DNA of 64,000 nucleotides, taken from positions 62,001 to 126,000 of the forward strand of contig CAZRDM010000002.1 in the NCBI GenBank assembly GCA_964598845.1, in the 5' to 3' direction. Shown in pieces: positions 8,997-16,973 of the stretch; position 1 is the stretch's first letter, and each line of letters begins with the position of its first letter. The notes beneath the pieces are model-generated. The model was not told the origin of the DNA, made no database searches, and was given only the letters and a program-made list of their open reading frames with translations. The position numbers were made by a program, and so were the translations under genes. Source of the DNA: FEN-987 sp964598845. GTDB lineage: Archaea; Thermoproteota; Bathyarchaeia; 40CM-2-53-6.

Positions 8997-9229
8997 ACCC
9001 GTTGGTCGCAGGTTCGAGTCCTGCCGGCGGCGCCACTACCCATCCGAAATCTGAAGGAGTCCACAAATACGTGCAAAACTCTGTTCTTGAGGAAGCAGTC
9101 GCTGAAAATTAGACTATGTGCTCGTGCAGTAGTTTAGAGATTAAAAGGCAAGGATTGAAGCAGAGCAAATAGTTTGATTTGCCCGTAGTTCTCACATCAC
9201 TCTCTTCTGTGCGAGTAGGTTGAATCAGC

Positions 9230-9904
9230 TTGCTAGAAGGGGGAGCGCCGCAAGTTGAGACTAAGGTTCAGAATGTTGTGGCTTCTGGAAATTTGAGTCA
9301 ACATCTAGACTTGGATTCCATTCTGAAGGTGACCCCAAGAGCAAACTACGATCCCGCTAAGTTTCCAGGCCTAGTTTACAGACTAAAGAAACCTGCGACA
9401 ACGACACTATTGTTCAGTACAGGAAGGATGATCTGCACTGGGGCTAAGTCCGAGAGGTCAGCCAAGACCGCAATCACGAGAATTGTAAACGAGCTCAAGG
9501 ATCATGGCATACTTGTTCTAGGGAAACCTGATGTTAGAATCGAGAACATTGTGGCTACGGGCGACCTCGGTGGCATTATTGATCTAGAGGATGCGGCAGA
9601 GCATCTGGCAAAGACGATGTACGAACCTGAACAGTTTCCCGGCCTGATCTTCAGGATGGATGACCCGAAGGCTGTGATTCTGATTTTCGCAAGTGGGAAA
9701 CTAGTTATCACGGGGACCAAGAGGGAAATTGAAGTCAAACTCGCCGTTCAGAGACTCCGAGAGACACTCAATAGGCATGGACTCATATTCTGTCAAAAAC
9801 CACCAAATGGCAGCATTCCAGCGAAACTTTCCAGATCGGCTGCTCCGACAGTTTCCGTTGTGCTCTTTGATGATAATGTGCTCAAGAAGAAAATCGCGGC
9901 GTAG
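9230..9904 (+). CDS. tbp: TATA-box-binding protein
   Basis: A 224-residue TBP, the general transcription factor that bends the TATA box and recruits TFB and RNA polymerase. It has the two-fold repeat: VQNVVASGNL...FPGLVYRLKKPATTTLLFSTGRMICTGAKS in the first half and IENIVATGDL...FPGLIFRMDDPKAVILIFASGKLVITGTK in the second. A ~35-residue tail rich in Ser and Lys follows the second repeat, longer than in many archaeal TBPs. The start is TTG at 9230 with no clear Shine-Dalgarno sequence. An AT-rich stretch near 9133-9145 may be its promoter. Confidence 0.96.
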   Translation: MLEGGAPQVETKVQNVVASGNLSQHLDLDSILKVTPRANYDPAKFPGLVYRLKKPATTTLLFSTGRMICTGAKSERSAKTAITRIVNELKDHGILVLGKPDVRIENIVATGDLGGIIDLEDAAEHLAKTMYEPEQFPGLIFRMDDPKAVILIFASGKLVITGTKREIEVKLAVQRLRETLNRHGLIFCQKPPNGSIPAKLSRSAAPTVSVVLFDDNVLKKKIAA

Positions 9905-10225
9905 AGTATTCATGCAACAAGTGAGGGGGCGCAGTTGCAAGACTTCAGACCCATCCTTCTCAATGCAAAATTCAAGACGGTAGATTCGACTACTGCAGCG
10001 CCTACCATCTGCTCTTCCAATTCTTCCGAACCCCTGTAAGATTGGGGCAAGCTCGAAGAGTCTCTAGCCAGCTCCTGACAAAAGTCGGATGAATTGGAAC
10101 TGAACCTGACTTCTAGCTCGAAATGCTCTCTAAGTATTTTGCCTGCATGATAGAAGGGTCAACATTGATTAGAATGCGGAATCGATCACGTGTATATCTA
10201 AACCGCTTTGTGAGGTGCGAAACGA
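9905..10225. other. intergenic, no gene recognised
   Basis: About 320 bases between TBP and a small membrane protein. Reading frames here are short and start in other frames of neighbours. A TAGCTCG at 10114, like that of the leader system, is not preceded by a leader reading frame. Confidence 0.5.
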
Positions 10226-10528
10226 TTGAAGCGCTCTGCTTGGGCACTTCTTGCAACGATTGTCATCCTGCCTCTAGTTGTCGGAACATTAACTATTCTG
10301 ACATTGCCTCGACTGAGTTCTCTCAATGCTCCTACTTGGTTATCTGAATGTAGCGCTTACGCTAATCCCTTTGAACCTCCTTACCCCCGAGTTCCTGAGT
10401 CATGCAAGTCTCTATTGATACCGCTCCTCTTGCTCGCTGCGGTTTTGTTCTCTATTGCCACCCTCAGGAGTACGCGGCGGAAAAAGACGAAAGATAGAGT
10501 TGTGGGGCCACGTCAGGGTCTCGAATGA
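10226..10528 (+). CDS. small two-helix membrane protein, unknown
   Basis: A 100-residue protein with two hydrophobic segments, about residues 7-28 (LLATIVILPLVVGTLTILTL) and 63-79 (LLIPLLLLAAVLFSIATL), joined by a Pro-rich loop with two Cys (ECSAYANPFEPPYPRVPESC) that could form a disulfide outside the cell. A basic tail RSTRRKKTKDR suggests an inside C-terminus. The TTG start has GAGGTG about 9 bases upstream. No family recognised; it could be a chance frame, but the topology and Shine-Dalgarno favour a gene. Confidence 0.5.
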   Translation: MKRSAWALLATIVILPLVVGTLTILTLPRLSSLNAPTWLSECSAYANPFEPPYPRVPESCKSLLIPLLLLAAVLFSIATLRSTRRKKTKDRVVGPRQGLE

Positions 10529-10544
10529 CTCATGGGATCTGCAC

Positions 10545-11198
10545 CTAGTCCGCAAAGGTCACTTCGAAAACACAGAATTCATGCCCTAGGGATGCACACT
10601 CTATCTCGGAACTCGCAGCCGCCTTCTTGCTGAGGTAAGCTTCCAGATAACCCACAATTCCTCCTCGCACCACATGGCATGTCGGCTCCATGGAGGTACG
10701 TTCATAGGAGAGCGGAGTGCCTCTAAACTTGACAAGATATAGAGTTCTGCTGCTCTCTTTCCTCTTCTCGAAGACTAAACATCTTCCCCAGCCGCGAAGC
10801 CTCGCAACTCTGTCCAAGACCTCACCCAAATCGTTCTCGGACTTGATATCGTCCTTTGAGTAATGGCAGATGGTGCGTCCCATTTCATTTCCCATGTTGT
10901 AGAGCAATATCTCAGCGACTCGCCTCCCAGCCATTGATACAAGCTTATCCACAAAAGCTTGAAACGTTTTCACTCTAAATGAAACGATTCGGGTGCTATC
11001 TTCCAGAATCCAACCGTTCTCTTCGTCTCTCGTTAGACTACCAAGACTACGTTCAGTTTGTGACAATTGTGAGCTACGCGTTTCGTTTCCTTGGTTGAGT
11101 AAAGCCTTGCGACCGATCAGGTCTGACGAGACAAGAGAGGCTAGAGATTTAAAGAAGGAAGGCTCTTTTCTCTTAACTTCTAAACTCATCGCTTCCAA
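10545..11198 (-). CDS. V4R-domain protein
   Basis: A 217-residue protein whose C-terminal ~140 residues fit the V4R (4-vinyl reductase) small-molecule-binding fold: a helical part with LYNMGNEMGRTICH, a middle with GWGRCLVFEK, and the end pattern VRGGIVGYLEAYLSKK...ECASLGHEFCVFEV, where the conserved Cys residues sit. In related proteins this domain binds ligands or metals and is often coupled to regulators. The first ~60 residues are polar with no clear fold. It lies downstream of aroB on the same strand after 142 bases. The ligand is unknown. Confidence 0.75.
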   Translation of the reverse strand: MEAMSLEVKRKEPSFFKSLASLVSSDLIGRKALLNQGNETRSSQLSQTERSLGSLTRDEENGWILEDSTRIVSFRVKTFQAFVDKLVSMAGRRVAEILLYNMGNEMGRTICHYSKDDIKSENDLGEVLDRVARLRGWGRCLVFEKRKESSRTLYLVKFRGTPLSYERTSMEPTCHVVRGGIVGYLEAYLSKKAAASSEIECASLGHEFCVFEVTFAD

Positions 11199-11340
11199 GA
11201 TCTTATGTGTCCGCCATTTCCTGTCTATGAGGGTTCACATGCTTCTAGCGGCTCTTGTCTTTCAGAAAAACTTCTGCAGAGCAAACACGGACCCGCTTCT
11301 CCACGATCAAGGGCTTGTGTCGTCCGAACCTGTTACGATA

Positions 11341-12426
11341 TCAGGCCATATCTTTGAGGACTCTTAGAACTGTATCGGTTGGGACCAGGTCCGTTAGGAA
11401 TACTTTGCCTATGGTCCGCGGCAGCACCCATCTAATCCGTCCACCCAGAGCCTTCTTGTCTTTCTTTAGCTGTTGAAGGATGTCAGTCGGCTTGATTGGC
11501 TGGTCTATCCTGGAGGGAAGGTGCGCGGTGTCTATTAGACGCTCTTGAAGTTCGAGTGTCTCGTCACTTGTGAAACCGAGCTCGCAGGATATGCTCGCCG
11601 CAGCTTTCATGCCGATTGCAACTGCTTCTCCATGTGAGTAGTGGGCATAGCCAGTCAGAGTTTCGAGCGCGTGTCCGACGGTATGCCCATAGTTTAGGAT
11701 CGATCTGATCCCGCGCTCCTTCTCGTCTTCTTCTACGACCCGAGCCTTGATAGAAGAACACCGGGAGATTATTTCGATAACACTCTCACTGGAAAGATTG
11801 GGGAATGTATGCAGCGTTGATGCAAGGATCTGATAGAGTTCTGGATCTGCGATGATAGCATACTTTATGACCTCGGCCAAGCCGGAACGTAGTTCTCTTT
11901 CCGGAAGGGTCCTGATGGTGGAGATGTCTGACCACACTATTGTTGGTTGATAAAAGGCCCCTATGAGATTCTTCGCCTTCGGATGGTTGATGCCGGTCTT
12001 ACCTCCGATGCTACTGTCCACTTGCGCGAGAAGAGTTGTGGGGACTTGGATCAAGCGCAATCCGCGCATGAAGGTGGCGGCGGCAAATCCTGCCACATCA
12101 CCGATCACGCCTCCTCCAAGGGCGAGTATCCCAGAGCTTCTGTCTAACTCGTTCTCGAGCAATCTGTCAAAAATCGCTGTGACAGAGTGAAGCGACTTGG
12201 CTTCTTCGTCATCATCTACAAGTGCCACTGAAACGTCGAAATGGCTCGACACAAGGGAATCTTGGATTACTTTGCCGTATAGAGACCATACTCTTTCGCT
12301 GCTAACTATCATCTGTTTACATCCGAGTCCAAGCTTGCTGATGGCTTTTCCCAGATCGCTCAGTATTCCGTTTCCAACAACAATCTCGTACGAACGCTCT
12401 CCGAGAGATACGGGAATCCTCTTCAA
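11341..12426 (-). CDS. aroB: 3-dehydroquinate synthase
   Basis: A 361-residue canonical AroB that converts DAHP to 3-dehydroquinate, the second step of the shikimate pathway. NAD binding is shown by ILALGGGVIGDVAGFAAATF; the metal-site region includes LAEVIKYAII, LNYGHTVGHALE and HGEAVAIGM with the expected Glu and His residues, and the phosphate-binding part DSSIGGKTGIN. Many archaea use a different enzyme and precursor, so the canonical enzyme beside DAHP synthase shows that this organism uses the erythrose-4-phosphate route. Last gene of the transketolase-aroF-aroB operon; it starts 13 bases after the aroF stop. Confidence 0.95.
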   Translation of the reverse strand: MKRIPVSLGERSYEIVVGNGILSDLGKAISKLGLGCKQMIVSSERVWSLYGKVIQDSLVSSHFDVSVALVDDDEEAKSLHSVTAIFDRLLENELDRSSGILALGGGVIGDVAGFAAATFMRGLRLIQVPTTLLAQVDSSIGGKTGINHPKAKNLIGAFYQPTIVWSDISTIRTLPERELRSGLAEVIKYAIIADPELYQILASTLHTFPNLSSESVIEIISRCSSIKARVVEEDEKERGIRSILNYGHTVGHALETLTGYAHYSHGEAVAIGMKAAASISCELGFTSDETLELQERLIDTAHLPSRIDQPIKPTDILQQLKKDKKALGGRIRWVLPRTIGKVFLTDLVPTDTVLRVLKDMA

Positions 12427-12439
12427 GTCGAAAAGACAC

Positions 12440-13456
12440 CTAACGCAACAGACGACCGACAGCTCTTGCGACAGGTTCGAGCTCTTCTACCAGATTTCCG
12501 AACTCCTTCAAGTCCAATTGTTGATGGGAATCGGAGAAAGCTCTCTCGGGGTTTGGATGCGTTTCAATCATGAGGCCATCAGCTCCCGCGGCTACTGCCG
12601 CCTTAGCCATCGGCGTTACGAGATCTCTGCTCCCTGTAGCGTGGCTCGGGTCAACCACAACGGGCAGATGAGTCAGTTTTCTGAGGACCGGAATGGCCGC
12701 AAGATCTAGGGTGTTCCGAGTTGCTTTCTCGAACGTACGGATGCCCCTCTCGCAAAGAACGACATTTGGGTTTCCCTCCAAGAGAATGTACTCAGCGGCC
12801 TGCAGCCATTCGTCGATAGTGGCCATCATTCCACGCTTCAGAAGGACAGGTATCCTCGATTTTCCAACGGCCTTGAGAAGTGAAAAGTTCTGCATGTTGC
12901 GTGCTCCGATCTGCAACATATCGGTGTACTTGCTCAGAAGGTCAACCTTTTCGGGGGCAAGGACCTCCGTTACGATGGGAAGTCCGACTTCTTCACGTAC
13001 CTCGGCCAGTAGCGGGAGGCCTTCGTCTCCTAGCCCTTGAAAATCGTAGGGCGAAGTGCGCGGTTTGTAGACGCCTCCTCGCAGAAGAGAAGCGCCAAGC
13101 CGCTTGGCCGCATGAGCTGTTTCTAGGAACTGTGTTCGGCTTTCAATGGAGCATGGGCCTGCGATGATGACGAGCTTCATGGCGCCGATGCTTACGTCTC
13201 CGACCCTGACTTCTGATGTCTTGCCTTGAAACTCCTTACTGGCCAGTTGAGCTCTCAGAGTTGAGTTTACGACTCGCTCAGTGATCCCGTTTCTTTCGAG
13301 TTCAGCTACCTCCTCCGGAGCGAGCTCTTGATGAGTAACAAGGAGAGTTTGATTGTTCCAAGCTACGGCTCTTACATCAATTCCTTTCTTACTTAGAAGA
13401 TCTCGTGCCTCAACGATTCTTTCAGGGCTCGCATCCTTCCGCAGGACTACTATCAA
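12440..13456 (-). CDS. aroF: 3-deoxy-7-phosphoheptulonate (DAHP) synthase
   Basis: A 338-residue DAHP synthase of the AroF/KDO8P-like class, which joins phosphoenolpyruvate and erythrose 4-phosphate to open the shikimate pathway. Residues 1-75 form a ferredoxin-like (ACT-like) N-terminal domain (MIVVLRKDASPERI), a known site of aromatic feedback in relatives such as the Thermotoga enzyme. The barrel shows IAGPCSIESRTQFLE, GGVYKPRTSPYDFQG, LLKRGMMATIDEWL and VVDPSHATGSRDLV. The start overlaps the transketolase gene stop by 4 bases (ATGA type). Substrate supply comes from the transketolase encoded just upstream. Confidence 0.95.
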   Translation of the reverse strand: MIVVLRKDASPERIVEARDLLSKKGIDVRAVAWNNQTLLVTHQELAPEEVAELERNGITERVVNSTLRAQLASKEFQGKTSEVRVGDVSIGAMKLVIIAGPCSIESRTQFLETAHAAKRLGASLLRGGVYKPRTSPYDFQGLGDEGLPLLAEVREEVGLPIVTEVLAPEKVDLLSKYTDMLQIGARNMQNFSLLKAVGKSRIPVLLKRGMMATIDEWLQAAEYILLEGNPNVVLCERGIRTFEKATRNTLDLAAIPVLRKLTHLPVVVDPSHATGSRDLVTPMAKAAVAAGADGLMIETHPNPERAFSDSHQQLDLKEFGNLVEELEPVARAVGRLLR

Positions 13457-14415
13457 GAGATCTCACTGGCCGTTGCCACTGCAATATTGTCCTTCCGACT
13501 AATGGCGCGCCTTGCAGCTTCTGCAATATGAGAGGCCGTTAGGCCGTGGAGCTCCATCAGTTGATGTAAATCCCCGGATTCACCGAACCTGTCTCTGATT
13601 CCAATCATCTCAACTGGGATCGGTGTGTTCGAGCAGAGGATTTCAGTAACGGCCCCTCCTAAGCCGCCGAGCACATTATGGTCCTCGACAGTTACTAGTG
13701 CGCCCGTCTTCCGCGCAACCTCTACGATACTCTCGACATCTAGGGGCTTGATTGTATGCATGTCGACTACGGAGGCGCTGATCCCTTCTTTACGAAGCAA
13801 CTTTCCAGCCTCAATGGCCTCTGCAAGGAGGAAACCAGAGGCGACTATTCCGACGTCTGGTCCGTCGGTAATGCGTCTAGCCTTGCCGACCTCGAATCCA
13901 TCCTCATCATTGAAGATCTCCGGGATCTCACCCCTCCCGAGCCTGATGTAGAAAGGGCCGTTCATCTTCACAGCCGCTCGTACGGCTTGTCTCATCTCTG
14001 TAACGTCAGCGGGAAGTACCAGGGTCATCCCTGGGATGACTCTCATCAATGCAATGTCCTCGAAGGATTGGTGCGATGAACCGTCAGCAGCTGGTGTAAT
14101 GCCCGAGTGTGTCGCAATCATTTTAACGTTTAGAGCGTCCCGAGCGACGCTGTTTCTGATCTGCTCCCAAGCCCGTCCAGCAAGAAAGGTTGCGTAAGTG
14201 CTGACGACAGGTATCCTCTCAGCTGACGCAAGTCCAGCCGCCGTCCCGATCATATCCTGCTCGCTGATTCCGAGATTGAAGTAACGTTCCGGGAAAACCT
14301 CGAAAGCACTCACTCCGGTGGATTTTCCAAGGTCGCCCGTAATCACAACGAGGTTCTTGTATTCTTTGCCAAGTTCTACGAGAACCCTGCCGAGCTCTTC
14401 CTTCAACGAAGGCAT
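13453..14415 (-). CDS. tkt: transketolase, C-terminal subunit
   Basis: A 320-residue protein covering the pyrimidine-binding and C-terminal domains of transketolase. Seen features are RYFNLGISEQDMIGTAAGLA with the catalytic Glu, THSGITPAADGSSHQSFEDIALMR and the C-terminal VVDMHTIKPLD and VTVEDHN stretches. With the N-terminal subunit it transfers two-carbon units and supplies erythrose 4-phosphate. Split transketolases are known in many archaea. It is placed directly before DAHP synthase, which consumes that sugar, so the split enzyme probably serves aromatic synthesis here. Confidence 0.94.
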   Translation of the reverse strand: MPSLKEELGRVLVELGKEYKNLVVITGDLGKSTGVSAFEVFPERYFNLGISEQDMIGTAAGLASAERIPVVSTYATFLAGRAWEQIRNSVARDALNVKMIATHSGITPAADGSSHQSFEDIALMRVIPGMTLVLPADVTEMRQAVRAAVKMNGPFYIRLGRGEIPEIFNDEDGFEVGKARRITDGPDVGIVASGFLLAEAIEAGKLLRKEGISASVVDMHTIKPLDVESIVEVARKTGALVTVEDHNVLGGLGGAVTEILCSNTPIPVEMIGIRDRFGESGDLHQLMELHGLTASHIAEAARRAISRKDNIAVATASEIS

Positions 14416-14456
14416 GCCGACGCCCTACCCGTGTCTCCATTCGCTCGATTCTTGAA

Positions 14457-15320
14457 TCAGGAATAGCGAAGTTCTTCCATAGCCCAGTCAAGGTCCTTTT
14501 CGTTGAAGGGGGCATTATGTGCGTTAGCGTCGCCTTCTAGGAACGATAAGCCTCTGCCTTTCATGGTTCGGGCAACTATTACAGTGGGACGATCCGTGGT
14601 CCATTCGGCAACATCAAACGAGTGATGAATCTGCATCAGATTGTGGCCGTCGATCTCAAGAACCTGCCATCCGAAGGACCGCCATTTCCTGTCTAAGGGC
14701 TCTTTTTTCTTGATTCTCTCCGTGGCGTCATCTGACTGGACACCGTTTCGATCAATGATTGCCGTAACGCTTGATAGGCCCAGATGACCTGCCGTCATGG
14801 CTGCCTCCCATATCTGACCCTCGTCGCACTCCCCGTCTCCTAATAGAGCAAAGACTCGGTAGCTTCTTCCGTCCATTCTTCCGGCCAGAGCTATCCCATT
14901 CGCAATCGACAGTCCCTGACCCAACGACCCGGTGGAAACATCGACTCCCGGAGTCTCCCGAGTAGGGTGGCCTTGGAGGATACTGCCTGTCTTTCGAAGA
15001 GAGGAAAGAATGCTGCAGTCGAAGTATCCGGCGCGGGCCAATGTTGCGTAGAGAGCTGGCGCTGCGTGACCTTTGCAGAGAACCAGCCTATCCCGCTCAG
15101 GCCAAGTTGGATTCTCGGGTCGGTGATTCATTCGATCGAAATAGAGTGATACAAGGATCTCCACGCATGATAACGAAGGACTCAGATGCCCACTGCCCGC
15201 ACTTGCTATCATTGCGACTATGTCGCGTCTAATTCGTTGAGCCATCTCTCTTAGAGATTCCAGTTTGTCCCTCGTGAACTCGAGGCTTTCAGACAATCTA
15301 TTTTCTGTTGTATATCTCAT
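14457..15320 (-). CDS. tkt: transketolase, N-terminal subunit
   Basis: A 287-residue protein covering the thiamine diphosphate-binding domain. It has SAGSGHLSPSLSCVEILVSLYF, LVLCKGHAAPALYATLA, GSLGQGLSIANGIALAGR and the cofactor motif GDGECDEGQIWEAAMTAG ending in DRNG. The gene is separated by 41 bases from the C-terminal subunit and heads the aromatic operon. Upstream, in the order of transcription, lie a promoter-like box, a Tyr/Phe-rich leader frame and a hairpin. A purine-rich GAAGG lies about 9 bases before the ATG. Confidence 0.94.
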   Translation of the reverse strand: MRYTTENRLSESLEFTRDKLESLREMAQRIRRDIVAMIASAGSGHLSPSLSCVEILVSLYFDRMNHRPENPTWPERDRLVLCKGHAAPALYATLARAGYFDCSILSSLRKTGSILQGHPTRETPGVDVSTGSLGQGLSIANGIALAGRMDGRSYRVFALLGDGECDEGQIWEAAMTAGHLGLSSVTAIIDRNGVQSDDATERIKKKEPLDRKWRSFGWQVLEIDGHNLMQIHHSFDVAEWTTDRPTVIVARTMKGRGLSFLEGDANAHNAPFNEKDLDWAMEELRYS

Positions 15321-15336
15321 AAGAATCGCCTTCGCA

Positions 15337-15360
15337 GCCCGCCAGAGTGTAGTGGCGAGC
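15337..15360 (-). promoter_or_regulatory. hairpin between aromatic leader peptide and transketolase
   Basis: The arms GCTCGCC and GGCGGGC (one G-U pair) enclose a 10-base loop. The 5' arm starts at the G of the leader stop codon TAG. No T-run follows, so a simple intrinsic terminator is not obvious. The 3' arm ends 16 bases before the ATG. Confidence 0.7.
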
Positions 15361-15428
15361 TAGCGTCTGTAGTAGAAGGAATAGCTCGAGAAGGGCGAAA
15401 ATCGCGCACAGACAGTGTATACTTCCAT
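15360..15428 (-). CDS. Tyr/Phe-rich leader peptide of the aromatic operon (22 aa)
   Basis: An ATG-initiated frame of 22 codons with GAAGG 8 bases upstream. Seven residues are aromatic: Tyr4, Phe10, Phe13, Tyr16, Phe18, Tyr19, Tyr20; the C-terminal part reads FSPFSSYSFYYRR. Its TAG stop is followed by CTCG and lies 39 bases before the transketolase start. It does not resemble a stable protein. Its composition matches the products of the operon it precedes, the hallmark of bacterial attenuator peptides. CGAGCTA inside the frame (15382-15388) can pair with TAGCTCG at the stop (15356-15362) or with TAGCTC just before the ATG (15429-15434), giving alternative folds. A regulatory role is inferred. 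Confidence 0.78.
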   Translation of the reverse strand: MEVYTVCARFSPFSSYSFYYRR

Positions 15429-15474
15429 GAGCTAAGCCTTCATTCCGGCGTGACCCATCTAGAGTTATGCTCGT

Positions 15475-15486
15475 CTACTTAAAACC
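15475..15486 (-). promoter_or_regulatory. TATA-like box of the aromatic operon
   Basis: On the minus strand GGTTTTAAGTAG lies about 50 bases before the leader ATG, placing a transcript start near 15455 and including the leader frame in the mRNA. Inferred by eye. Confidence 0.45.
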
Positions 15487-15577
15487 AAGTATCGGATTTC
15501 GATATGTGGCAAGCGCCTACTCATGACGTTGTTCTGAGAGGGTTTAGACTTTATGAGCAACAGTAAGGAAGGTCGGA

Positions 15578-16150
15578 GTGAGTGGCTCGACATTGACGTG
15601 GATCAAGACGATTCTTGAGGATAAGGCGACAGGGGATCTGAAGCGAGCCTATGAGGAAGTGTTGCGAACGCGGGGAAAGATCTCCAACATCATGCGCGCG
15701 CAGAGTCTCAACCCCAATGTGTTGAGGTCTCATCTTGAACTCTATGTGACCCTATTCTTTGGCAAGTCCGGTCTTAGCCGCGCAGAACGTGAGATGATTG
15801 CAGTGACCTTGTCCGCCGGCAATCGTTGCAACTATTGCGTTGCGCACCACGGAGAAGCCCTCAGCTTCTACCTGAAGGATCGCGATCAACTGGAGGTTTT
15901 CAAGCAGGGCCAGCAACCCATGGACCTCCCGCAGAGAACCAAGAGCCTCATTGACTACGCCCTAAGACTTACCTTGGATCCCGGCGGGGTTGTGATGGAG
16001 GACTTGGAAGCTTTACGAAGGATGGGAATCAGCGATTCTGAGATACTGGACCTAGTCCTACTTACAGCTTACATGAACTTCGTGACTCGGGTAGCACAAG
16101 GACTGGGCGTGCAATATGATGAGCAAGAGGCTCGAGGGTACAAGCCGTAG
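15578..16150 (+). CDS. AhpD-like peroxidase-related protein (carboxymuconolactone decarboxylase fold)
   Basis: A 190-residue member of the AhpD-like group of the carboxymuconolactone decarboxylase superfamily. The core helices carry NRCNYCVAHHGEAL, the redox Cys-x-x-Cys plus His arrangement (Cys near residues 86 and 89), preceded by SRAEREMIAVTLSAG. Relatives annotated as uncharacterised peroxidase-related enzymes use this dithiol to reduce peroxides or disulfides. The GTG start at 15578 follows a GGAAGG-type purine stretch. It is divergent from the aromatic operon. The real substrate cannot be told from sequence. Confidence 0.85.
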   Translation: MSGSTLTWIKTILEDKATGDLKRAYEEVLRTRGKISNIMRAQSLNPNVLRSHLELYVTLFFGKSGLSRAEREMIAVTLSAGNRCNYCVAHHGEALSFYLKDRDQLEVFKQGQQPMDLPQRTKSLIDYALRLTLDPGGVVMEDLEALRRMGISDSEILDLVLLTAYMNFVTRVAQGLGVQYDEQEARGYKP

Positions 16151-16360
16151 GGCACAATCGGATTAGTTCCTACGGACATCGGTCTAGTCGCGCTTCCTGC
16201 GGAATGCAAGCGATAGACGTCCGAGGGATGCGGACAGTCTAGTGAGTAGAGTTGTAATTGTTTCTTGACGTGTCCGGGCTATGGGACGTGACGCGTAGGT
16301 GAGGGTGGAAGAACTAAAATGACTCTGCCCCTCATTGTATTAGGAACTACGATTGTAGGG

Positions 16361-16603
16361 ATGTCACAGATGGTTGTGAAGGCGTGTGTCCTGATTAGGG
16401 TACGACCAGGTCAGCATTATAGAGTGGCTGAGAGGATAGCTTCCTTTCAAGGCATTAGAGCCGCCTTTGCGGTCATGGGCGCGGCCGATGTTGTTGCAAG
16501 AGTCGAGGTGAACGATATGAAGTCGCTCACAGTGCTTGGAACCCAGATAGGGGACCTTGAAGATGTCGTTACTACTGAAACACTGATCGCCGCGGAGGCA
16601 TGA
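16361..16603 (+). CDS. stand-alone Lrp/AsnC effector-binding (RAM) domain protein
   Basis: An ~80-residue protein consisting only of the ligand-binding domain of Lrp/AsnC regulators, with no DNA-binding helix-turn-helix. It reads VVKACVLIRVRPGQHYRVAERIASFQGIRAAFAVMGAADVVARVEV in family fashion. Such proteins form dimers and rings that bind amino acids and may modify full-length Lrp regulators. The frame is open back to an ATG at 16319; the family normally starts at MVVKA or just before, so I chose ATG 16361 (16370 is also possible). It is followed 3 bases later by a second RAM protein, and the neighbouring genes make branched-chain amino acids, typical Lrp ligands. Confidence 0.78.
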   Translation: MSQMVVKACVLIRVRPGQHYRVAERIASFQGIRAAFAVMGAADVVARVEVNDMKSLTVLGTQIGDLEDVVTTETLIAAEA

Positions 16604-16606
16604 CCC

Positions 16607-16885
16607 ATGAATAGAGCCGTGATGTTGATCAAGAGCGGAGGCAGAGTACCGAAGGCTGTCAATCTCGCTCGGGAGCTGAAGCGCGTTCCAGCTGTGACGG
16701 AAGCCTATGCAGTCTTCGGCAGATTCGATGTCGTAGCCTTCCTTGAAAGCATGGACGTTCGGGAACTTTTCAGATCTGTTTCTGAGGTCACGAAGCTCGA
16801 GGGAATAATGAGTTCAGACACTCTCGTCGAGGCCCAAGAGAGTCAACATACGCGCGACTACGGAAGGGGCCCCTTCTCAAGCTGA
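16607..16885 (+). CDS. second stand-alone Lrp/AsnC effector-binding (RAM) domain protein
   Basis: A 92-residue protein of the same fold as its upstream neighbour: NRAVMLIKSGGRVPKAVNLARELKRVP, then AYAVFGRFDVVAFLE and a C-terminal TLVEA strand. It differs enough in sequence that it is not a recent duplicate. The 3-base gap implies co-translation, and the two may form a mixed dimer. No DNA-binding domain is present. The gene converges on ilvE. The ligand is unknown; branched-chain amino acids are a guess from context. Confidence 0.78.
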   Translation: MNRAVMLIKSGGRVPKAVNLARELKRVPAVTEAYAVFGRFDVVAFLESMDVRELFRSVSEVTKLEGIMSSDTLVEAQESQHTRDYGRGPFSS

Positions 16886-16973
16886 TCTTGACCCACAGGC
16901 CTCATTTGAGCAGAACCGCGGCCAAATCCTCATCTGCGCCAACAGATTCAGATTCTTGATGTTGCCTCTTCCC

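Larger units (their letters stand above)
8895..9035 (+). tRNA. trnN: tRNA-Asn (GTT) with three introns, CCA encoded
   Basis: The exons make a clean 76-base tRNA-Asn. The acceptor stem is GCCGCCG (8895-8901) with CGGCGGC (9025-9031), discriminator G and encoded CCA (9033-9035). The D-stem is GCTC/GAGC (8925-8940) and the T-arm GCAGG-TTCGAGT-CCTGC (9008-9024). The anticodon loop CTGTTAA has GTT at 8976-8978. The anticodon stem GCGGG/CCCGT forms only after removing intervening sequence. Three insertions must be spliced out: 8903-8923, 8946-8972 and 8980-8996. Each can form a bulge-helix-bulge, the substrate of the archaeal tRNA endonuclease. RtcB, the archaeal tRNA ligase, lies at the right end of the window. 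Confidence 0.9.

Noticed and set aside
10105..10125. TAGCTCG at 10114 as another leader stop
   Set aside because: The frame into this TAG has an upstream stop within eight codons and no start, and no amino acid operon follows.
12197..12709. 170-residue plus-strand frame across aroB and aroF
   Set aside because: It crosses the boundary of two well-supported minus-strand genes and reads as low-complexity Ser/Leu sequence.
16151..16360. Possible small RNA in the gap before the RAM-domain pair
   Set aside because: Some short inverted repeats exist, but no convincing promoter or stable long fold could be supported by eye.
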